Origin: Pseudomonadota bacterium | GTDB taxonomy: Bacteria; Pseudomonadota; Alphaproteobacteria; Rhizobiales; Rhizobiaceae | Length of the DNA: 22,700 bases | Assembly: GCA_023387775.1 (NCBI GenBank) | Contig: JAEWHN010000402.1 | Span: 1-22,700 of the forward strand | Direction: 5' to 3' | Shown: one piece after another, positions 1-5,514 of the stretch | Position numbering within the stretch: the stretch's first letter is position 1 | How the letters are laid out: each line of letters starts with the position of its first letter | The notes under the pieces: model-generated | Databases searched by the model: none | What the model saw: only the letters and a program-made list of their open reading frames with translations | What the model was told of the DNA's origin: nothing | Made by a program: the position numbers and the translations under genes

Positions 1-750
1 CATGCGCGTCTGCGCGTCGAACAGCATGCGGCCCCAGCTCGGCATCGGCGGCTGCACGCCGAGCCCGACATAAGAGAGCCCGGCTTCGGCCAGCACGCCG
101 AGCGCGAACTGGATCGTTCCCTGCACCAGCAGCAGGTTGGCGATGTTGGGCAATATGTGCTCGAGCGTGATGCGTGCCTTGCCCTTGCCGGCGGCGCGGG
201 CGGCGAGGATGAATTCGCGCGGCCAGATGGCCAGCGCGCCGGCGCGCGCCACGCGTGCAAACACCGGGATGTTGAATATGCCAATCGCGATGACGGCGTT
301 GATCGCGCTCGGCCCGAAGATCGCGGTGATCAGGATTGCCATCAAAAGGGCAGGGAAGGCGAAGACCACGTCGTTGAAGCGCATCAGCACCTCGTCGACG
401 ATGCCGCCGCGCGCGGCGGCCCAGCAGCCGAGCGGCACACCCAGCCCCATGCCGATCACCACGGCCGCCAGCGCGACCGCGATTGAAGCGCGCGCGCCGA
501 CCATGATCATCGACAGCACGTCGCGGCCGAACTGGTCGGTGCCGAAGGGATGCGCGGCCGAAAGTGGCAGCATGCGGTCGGCCACCACCAGCCTGGTCAC
601 GTCATAGGGTGTCCAGAAGAAGGACAGCAGGGCCGTCGCGGCGATGATGGCGATCAGGATCGAGCCGACCACGAAGGAGCGGTTGCGCAGCGCCAGCGCG
701 AGAAAGCCGGGCTGCGGCTCGGGGGCGGGTTCCTGGGCAATGATCGTCAT
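1..750 (-). CDS. Dipeptide/oligopeptide ABC transporter permease (DppC/OppC family), 3' end cut by window
   Basis: Inner-membrane permease subunit of a peptide/nickel-type ABC importer. The frame is open from the ATG at 750-748 to base 1 (250 codons, no stop), so about 30-50 C-terminal residues are missing. The N-terminus has a short polar leader (MTIIAQEPAPEPQPG), then a first membrane segment (about 26-45, VVGSILIAIIAATALLSFFW). The family signature HPFGTDQFGRDVLS lies near residue 65, and the cytoplasmic EAA loop that docks on the ATPase (EFILAARAAGKGKARITLEH) near 175-195. The end GLGVQPPMPSWGRML is typical of DppC. The start overlaps the stop of the upstream permease by four bases (ATGA), which implies translational coupling. 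The ATPase genes would be expected beyond the left edge. Family is certain; substrate is not visible. Confidence 0.93.
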   Translation of the reverse strand, partial: MTIIAQEPAPEPQPGFLALALRNRSFVVGSILIAIIAATALLSFFWTPYDVTRLVVADRMLPLSAAHPFGTDQFGRDVLSMIMVGARASIAVALAAVVIGMGLGVPLGCWAAARGGIVDEVLMRFNDVVFAFPALLMAILITAIFGPSAINAVIAIGIFNIPVFARVARAGALAIWPREFILAARAAGKGKARITLEHILPNIANLLLVQGTIQFALGVLAEAGLSYVGLGVQPPMPSWGRMLFDAQTRM

Positions 751-1694
751 CGCCTTGTCCTCAGGCGCGGGTCGACGATCGCATAGGAGAGATCGACCAG
801 CAGGTTGACGAGCACCACCACAGCCACCAGCAGCATCACCACGCTTTCCACCACGATCAGGTCGCGCTGGGTTATGGCCTGGAAGACCAGCCGGCCGAGG
901 CCGGGGAGATAAAAGACGTTTTCGATGATGATGGTGCCGGCCAGCAGGAAGGCGAATTGCAGGCCGAGGATCGTCAGCACCGGGATCAGCGCGTTGCGCA
1001 GCGCATGGCGCCACAGCACCATGTTTCGCGGCAGGCCCTTGGCGCGCGCGGTGCGGATATAGTCCTCGCCCAGCACGTCCAGCATGGCCGAGCGCGTCAC
1101 GCGCGAGAGGATCGCCGCCTGCGGCAGGGCAAGCGCGATGGCCGGCAGGATCAGAGATTTCAGCGCCGGCCAGGCGCCGGCGCTCCAGCCGGGAAAGCCG
1201 CCAGCCGGCACCAGGTGCAGCCAGACCGCGAAGACGTAGACCAGCAGCAGCGCGAACCAGAAGTTGGGCACCGCCACGCCGAGCTGGGCTGCGCCCATGG
1301 AGATGGTGTCGGCCATGCGCCCGCGCCGCTCGGCGGAGAAGATGCCGACGGGAATGGCGATCAGCGTCGAGAGCGCCAGCGCCATCAGCGCCAGCGGCAG
1401 CGAGACGACGACGCGCTCGGCGACGAGGTCGCGAACCGGAACATTATAGGTGTAGGACTTGCCGAAATCGAACACCAGCAGTCGGCCGATCCAGTCGAGG
1501 TAGCGAACGATGAGAGGCTGGTCGAGCCCCATCTGGTCGCGCAGCGCCTGCACCGCGTCGGCCGTTGCGTTCATGCCCAGCATCAGCCGCGCCGGGTCGC
1601 CGGGAACGATCTCGATCACCGAGAACACCACCACCGAGGCGAGCGCGAGCGTCACCACGGCGATCAGCAGCCTCTTGGTCAGGTAGGCGGTCAT
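747..1694 (-). CDS. Dipeptide/oligopeptide ABC transporter permease (DppB/OppB family)
   Basis: First permease subunit of the importer, 315 residues, full family length. The start MTAYLTKRLLIAVVTLALAS gives the usual N-terminal membrane helix, followed by the conserved periplasmic stretch VPGDPARLMLG (about 30-40) and the region around MGLDQPLIVRYLDWIGRLL. Further membrane segments follow, with the EAA loop near 210-237 (DYIRTARAKGLPRNMVLWRH) and the terminal signature VDLSYAIVDPRLR. It should pair with the DppC-type subunit, whose ATG overlaps this stop codon. It lies 79 bases downstream of the binding-protein gene on the same strand, with a hairpin between them. Substrate cannot be told from the permease alone. 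Confidence 0.95.
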   Translation of the reverse strand: MTAYLTKRLLIAVVTLALASVVVFSVIEIVPGDPARLMLGMNATADAVQALRDQMGLDQPLIVRYLDWIGRLLVFDFGKSYTYNVPVRDLVAERVVVSLPLALMALALSTLIAIPVGIFSAERRGRMADTISMGAAQLGVAVPNFWFALLLVYVFAVWLHLVPAGGFPGWSAGAWPALKSLILPAIALALPQAAILSRVTRSAMLDVLGEDYIRTARAKGLPRNMVLWRHALRNALIPVLTILGLQFAFLLAGTIIIENVFYLPGLGRLVFQAITQRDLIVVESVVMLLVAVVVLVNLLVDLSYAIVDPRLRTRR

Positions 1695-1711
1695 GGGTTG
1701 GGAGCCTGCCC

Positions 1712-1751
1712 AAAAAGCGACTGCCCCGGAAGCGGTTTCGGCTCCGGGGCA
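1712..1751 (-). terminator. Intra-operon hairpin with T-tract after the binding-protein gene
   Basis: TGCCCCGGA (1722-1730) pairs perfectly with TCCGGGGCA (1743-1751) across a 12-base loop. On the minus strand the stem is followed by GTCGCTTTTTGGG, a short T-run. It sits 22 bases past the stop of the solute-binding protein and before the permease gene. Such elements usually act as partial terminators or 3' mRNA stabilisers that keep the binding protein more abundant than the permeases. The structure is seen; the role is inferred. Confidence 0.6.
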
Positions 1752-1773
1752 GCGTTTCTTAACAGAAGCGTGC

Positions 1774-3255
1774 TCACTCCGCCCACTTCACCTTGGTCAG
1801 GTCGTTGGCCGGAATCGGCGCGTTGTCCCACAGGCCTTCGAGCTTGGCGTCCCATACGCCGATCTTCGGCAACTCGAACAGGAAGCCCACCGGCGCATCC
1901 CGCGCGAGGATTTTCTGCGCTTCGCCGTAGAGCTCCTTGCGCTTGGCCTCGTCGGAAGTGAGGTTCAGCTCCTCGATTACCTTGTCGAAGCCAGGATTGT
2001 GGTAATTGAAGTAGTAGTCCTTGCGCGCATAGATATCGATGTCGTTCGGCTCGGTGTGCGAGACGATCGTCATGTCGTAGTCCTTGTCGGTGAAGACCTG
2101 CTTCAGCCAGTCGGCCCATTCAAGCGGGATGATCTCGGCGTCGATGCCGATCTCGCGCAGCTCCGAAGCGATGATTTGGCCGCCGTCGCGCGCATAGGCC
2201 GGGGGCGGCAGCTTCAGAGTGGTCTTGAACCCGTTTTCGAGGCCGGCTTCCTTCAGCAGTTCCCTGGCCTTTTCCAGATCATGCGGATAGGTGCCGGTCA
2301 GGTCGATATATGCCGGATTGTGCGGTGCAAAATGCGAGCCGATAGGTGTGCCCAGGCCGTTGGACGCGCCGTCGATGATCGCCTTGCGGTTGAGCGCATG
2401 CGAAATCGCCTGGCGCACCTTGATGTTGTCGAAGGGCGGCTTCTTGTTGTTCATGGCCAGAATGGTCTCGCCCTCGGTCGAGCCGACCACCACCTTCAGG
2501 CGCGGATCGGCTTCGAGCTGGGACATGCTGTCGCCCACCGGCATGTTCGGGAAGGCCTGCACGTCGCCGGAGAGCATTGCCGGGACCGCGGCCGATGCAT
2601 CGGGAATGATGCGGAACTCCACCTTGTCGAGATGGGCCGGCTCGCCCCAATAGTGGTCGGACTTGACCAGCTTGATCGCGGAGCCGCGCGCCCAGCTGTC
2701 GAACTTGAACGGGCCGGTGCCGACCGGCTTTTCCTTGTTGGTGTCGGCCGATCTGGGCGACACGATCACCGCATCGCCCCAGCCCATATTGTAGAGGAAC
2801 GAGCCCTGCGGGTGCTTCAGCGTCACCTTGACGGTGGTCGGGTCGACAACCTCGACTGTGTCGATGGCCTCGAAAAGGCCCTTCTGGGCGTTGGTCGAAT
2901 CCGGCGCGCGGGCGCGGTCGAGCGAGAACTTAACGTCGTCGGCCGAGAAGTCGGCGCCATCATGAAACTTCACGCCGCTGTGCAGCTTGAAGGTGTAGAC
3001 CTTGCCATCGTCGGAAATCGTCCAGCTTTCAGCCAGGTCGGGCAGCACTTCGCCCTTGGAGCCGATGCGGGTCAGGCCCTCGAAGACGTTGGCATAGACC
3101 ACCTCGCGAATGGCCGCGGCGGCACCAGCCGTCGGGTCGAGATGCGGCGGCTCCAGCACCAGGCCGAGCACGAGATCGGTTCGCGCAGCCATGGCCGCGG
3201 TGCTGGAGGTCAGCGCCAAAGCCGCCGCCACAAGGATCGCTTTCCAGGATTTCAT
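1774..3255 (-). CDS. ABC transporter periplasmic solute-binding protein, family 5 (DppA/OppA-like)
   Basis: Periplasmic receptor that delivers substrate to the two permeases encoded after it. It has 493 residues, within the usual 480-540 range. A signal peptide is clear: MKSWK, a hydrophobic core of Ala/Leu/Val, and a cleavage site around AMA|ARTD (residue 23/24). Family 5 features follow in order: LEPPHLDPTAGAAAAIREVVYANVFEGLTRIG (split lobe I start, residues about 33-64), then LPDLAESWTISDDGKVYTFKLHSGVKFHDG (about 71-100), then DDVKFSLDRA and the mid-protein GTGPFKFDSW. The C-terminal segment returns to lobe I. The start ATG at 3255 follows GGGAGTTGGTC on the minus strand. Gene order (M20 hydrolase, binding protein, permeases) suggests a peptide or acylated amino acid ligand, but the ligand is not readable from sequence. 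Confidence 0.95.
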   Translation of the reverse strand: MKSWKAILVAAALALTSSTAAMAARTDLVLGLVLEPPHLDPTAGAAAAIREVVYANVFEGLTRIGSKGEVLPDLAESWTISDDGKVYTFKLHSGVKFHDGADFSADDVKFSLDRARAPDSTNAQKGLFEAIDTVEVVDPTTVKVTLKHPQGSFLYNMGWGDAVIVSPRSADTNKEKPVGTGPFKFDSWARGSAIKLVKSDHYWGEPAHLDKVEFRIIPDASAAVPAMLSGDVQAFPNMPVGDSMSQLEADPRLKVVVGSTEGETILAMNNKKPPFDNIKVRQAISHALNRKAIIDGASNGLGTPIGSHFAPHNPAYIDLTGTYPHDLEKARELLKEAGLENGFKTTLKLPPPAYARDGGQIIASELREIGIDAEIIPLEWADWLKQVFTDKDYDMTIVSHTEPNDIDIYARKDYYFNYHNPGFDKVIEELNLTSDEAKRKELYGEAQKILARDAPVGFLFELPKIGVWDAKLEGLWDNAPIPANDLTKVKWAE

Positions 3256-3397
3256 CGTTGACCAACTCCCATTGCTGCCACGCCAGCGGATAGAAGCGTG
3301 AATCTGCCGCAGAGTAAACCGCGTTCTGTTGCAGTGCAGCGAAACAAGCGGATATTTACCCGGGAAACTATTCCCTTTGCCCGGAGCGGGCCGGAAA

Positions 3398-4678
3398 TCA
3401 GCCGGCCGCCCGGCCGCGCAGCAGCAGGCCGAGGCCGATTGCCATCACCTTGGCTGACTGAACCATGTCATTGATTCCTACCCATTCGTCCGGCCGGTGG
3501 GCCAGGTCGAGAATGCCGGGGCCATAGGCAATGCAGTCGTAGATGTGGCCGATGCGGGCAATGTGCTTCTGGTCGTAGGTGCCCGGCGAGATGACATATT
3601 CCGGCTCGCGGTCGAAGATTTCGTGTATGCCCCGGGCCACCGCCTTCACCACCGGCGCGTCGCGCTCGGTCATGGTCGGCTGCACCTCCATGATGTCACG
3701 AATCTCGTAGTCGAATTTCGGCCGCTCACGCTTCAGCCGCTCGAGGATCGCGGTAACCTCGCCCTTCACGTCGTCAAGCTTCTCTTCCAGCAGGAAGCGG
3801 CGGTCGATGGTGATCCGGCACCGGTCCGGCACGTTGGGCGAGGGTAGGCCGGGTCGAAAATCCTCGGTCTGGCCGCCGTGGATGGAGTTGATGTTCAGGG
3901 TCGAGCGCCGCGCGCCTTCCGGCACCACGGGCATCGTCGTCTGCTTACGGTCCAGCGCCGGGAACAGCTCTTCCTCGAAGGCGGTGATCACCGCTCCCAT
4001 GTGGCGCACCGCGCAGTCGCCGAGGAACGGCATCGAGCCGTGCGCGATCTCGCCCTGGGTTTCGATTTCGGCCCACCATACGCCGCGATGGCCGAGGCAG
4101 ATGCGGTCCTTGTTCAGCGGTTCGGGGATGATGACGTGGTCGACGCGCGGCCTGGAGAAATAGCCCTTGCCGGCGAGATAGGCGACGCCGCCGAAGCCGC
4201 CGGATTCCTCGTCCACCGTGCCCGAAATCTCGATCGCGCCAGGAAAATCCGGATACACATCCATGAAGGCTTCGGCAGCGATGATGGACGCGGCAAGGCC
4301 GCCCTTCATGTCGCAGGCGCCGCGGCCATAGACGCGGCCGTCCTTCACCACACCGGCGAAGGGATCGACCGTCCAGCCGTCGCCGGCCTCGACCACGTCG
4401 ATATGCGAGTTGAAATGCACGGTCGGGCCGGGGCTGCTTCCGTCGAAGCGAGCCACGACATTGGTGCGCGGATAGCGGTCGCAGTCACCTGGGGTGCCTT
4501 CGCCACGAACGTATTCGACACCGAACCCGCGTTTGCGCAGGCGATCGCCGATATATTCGGCGCAAGGGCGGTAGGCTTCGCCGGGCGGGTTGATTGTGGG
4601 AAAGCGGATGAGGTCTGCGGTCAGCGCGACAAGTTCGTCGACACGCTCGTCGATTGTTCTCAGCAGCTTTTCAGTCAT
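3398..4678 (-). CDS. M20-family metallohydrolase (ArgE/DapE-type deacylase)
   Basis: Cytoplasmic di-zinc amidohydrolase of 426 residues that removes acyl groups from N-acyl amino acids or cleaves small peptides. The M20 metal and catalytic motifs are intact: H92 in SHIDVV, bridging D123 in GRGACDMKGG, the catalytic E157 and zinc ligand E158 in DEESGG, a further acidic ligand near E186 (IPEPLN), and H394 in LAHRPDE. The dimerisation lid lies about 195-315. The frame stays open 67 codons further upstream, but that stretch has no family similarity; MTEKLLRTID at 4678 matches the usual family start, although no strong Shine-Dalgarno precedes it. It lies 142 bases upstream of the binding protein on the same strand and probably processes what the ABC system imports. 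Whether the substrate is acetylornithine, succinyl-DAP or another acyl compound cannot be decided. Confidence 0.88.
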   Translation of the reverse strand: MTEKLLRTIDERVDELVALTADLIRFPTINPPGEAYRPCAEYIGDRLRKRGFGVEYVRGEGTPGDCDRYPRTNVVARFDGSSPGPTVHFNSHIDVVEAGDGWTVDPFAGVVKDGRVYGRGACDMKGGLAASIIAAEAFMDVYPDFPGAIEISGTVDEESGGFGGVAYLAGKGYFSRPRVDHVIIPEPLNKDRICLGHRGVWWAEIETQGEIAHGSMPFLGDCAVRHMGAVITAFEEELFPALDRKQTTMPVVPEGARRSTLNINSIHGGQTEDFRPGLPSPNVPDRCRITIDRRFLLEEKLDDVKGEVTAILERLKRERPKFDYEIRDIMEVQPTMTERDAPVVKAVARGIHEIFDREPEYVISPGTYDQKHIARIGHIYDCIAYGPGILDLAHRPDEWVGINDMVQSAKVMAIGLGLLLRGRAAG

Positions 4679-4777
4679 GCGGCAACACGAAGCTGGCCTT
4701 GTTCCGGGCGACTTTGGCGTCAGTCTACACGGCCGCAGTGCGAAGTCGAGCAGCGCAATCCTGCTGGCCCAAAGGTT

Positions 4778-4816
4778 TGGGCAAGCATGGGCAAGTGAAG
4801 GCAATACCTTGGGCAA
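4778..4816. repeat. Three direct copies of TGGGCAA in an intergenic region
   Basis: TGGGCAA occurs at 4778-4784, 4788-4794 and 4810-4816, the first two extended to TGGGCAAG. Start-to-start distances are 10 and 22 bases, close to one and two DNA turns. The array lies in the 267-base divergent region between the M20 gene (minus) and the L,D-transpeptidase gene (plus). It could be a regulator binding array; chance repetition is not excluded. Confidence 0.35.
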
Positions 4817-4945
4817 AAACGTGGGGCTTCGCTGCGCCGCCAGATTATCGAACCGGCGGAATTTCCAGCCAATACACAAATTAGTGCTGCCGTCTTCTTT
4901 TTCAAATATTGTGGGCTAAATCTGTGGTTGAAAGATGGTTTTGCG

Positions 4946-5371
4946 ATGCACAAAGCGATCTTCATGGCCATGGCAACGGCCTTCGCGGCCATACCGTCGG
5001 TTAGTTCGGCGGCCGGACTTGTCGCCAATATCGAGCTTTCCAAACAGACGATGACCGTCACGCGGCAGGGCCGTGTGATCTACAAGTGGCGCGTTTCCAC
5101 CGCGCGCAGGGGCTATGTCACGCCACGCGGTGTCTGGCGGCCCATTCGCATGACCCCGATGTGGTACTCCCGCAAATACGACATGACGCCGATGCCCTAT
5201 TCGGTGTTCTTCCGTGGCGGCTATGCGATCCACGGCACGAATGCGGTGCGGCATCTCGGCCATGCGGTCTCGCATGGCTGCGTGCGGCTTTCCACGCCAA
5301 ACGCGGCGCGCTTCTATGCGCTGGTTCAGGAAGCGGGCCCCCAGAACACCCGCATAGTCGTTTCCAACTGA
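4946..5371 (+). CDS. Exported L,D-transpeptidase (YkuD domain)
   Basis: Small periplasmic enzyme, 141 residues, of the family that forms 3-3 meso-DAP crosslinks in peptidoglycan or attaches proteins to it. The start MHKAIFMAMATAFAAIPSVS is a signal peptide with likely cleavage near SSA|AG (about residue 21). The YkuD domain fills the rest: substrate-binding region around TPRGVWRPI, then IHGTN (first conserved His), then the active-site motif SHGCVRLS, with Cys as nucleophile, near residues 112-119. A longer in-frame start at the TTG at 4928 would place polar residues before the signal peptide, so the ATG at 4946 is preferred. The protein is a bare catalytic domain without LysM or other wall-binding modules. 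It stands alone: divergent from the M20 gene, and separated from the molybdoenzyme operon by 142 bases. Confidence 0.9.
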   Translation: MHKAIFMAMATAFAAIPSVSSAAGLVANIELSKQTMTVTRQGRVIYKWRVSTARRGYVTPRGVWRPIRMTPMWYSRKYDMTPMPYSVFFRGGYAIHGTNAVRHLGHAVSHGCVRLSTPNAARFYALVQEAGPQNTRIVVSN

Positions 5372-5390
5372 CAGCCCGAGGCGATTGCAG

Positions 5391-5426
5391 TTCCTGCAGC
5401 AGGAATTTGCGGCATCCTGCTATAAT
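5391..5426 (+). promoter_or_regulatory. Candidate promoter/operator for the sulfite oxidoreductase operon
   Basis: A perfect TATAAT lies at 5421-5426. Directly upstream is a 15-base dyad, TTCCTGC-A-GCAGGAA (5391-5405), and a third half-site TCCTGC (5415-5420) that abuts the TATAAT. No good TTGACA-like -35 element is present at 16-18 bases spacing; that position is occupied by the GCAGGA half-site. This is the layout of a regulator-dependent promoter. The elements are seen; function is inferred. Confidence 0.5.
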
Positions 5427-5448
5427 CGCGGACGAATTTTGCGGTGAA

Positions 5449-5514
5449 ATGATCTGTATGGGCATTTCATTTCGGCGTCCCGCTGGGTACGAGTCGGGCG
5501 AGGAGCAGTGCTGA
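5449..5514 (+). other. Possible 21-codon leader reading frame coupled to soeA
   Basis: An ATG at 5449 opens a 21-codon frame (MICMGISFRRPAGYESGEEQ plus a final Cys) whose TGA overlaps the soeA ATG as TGATG (5512-5516). The Shine-Dalgarno of soeA (AGGAG, 5501-5505) lies inside it. Only a weak GGTGA precedes the ATG. It may be a translated leader, or a chance frame. Confidence 0.25.

Noticed and set aside
1693..3261. A 522-codon plus-strand frame opposite the binding-protein gene
   Set aside because: Antisense shadow of a clear family 5 binding protein; its composition (Arg, His, Val, Asp rich, no motif) shows no independent coding.
4679..4879. N-terminal extension of the M20 hydrolase to an upstream ATG
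   Set aside because: The extra 67 residues are Arg/Pro-rich without M20 similarity and cover the TGGGCAA repeats; MTEKLLRTID matches the normal family start.
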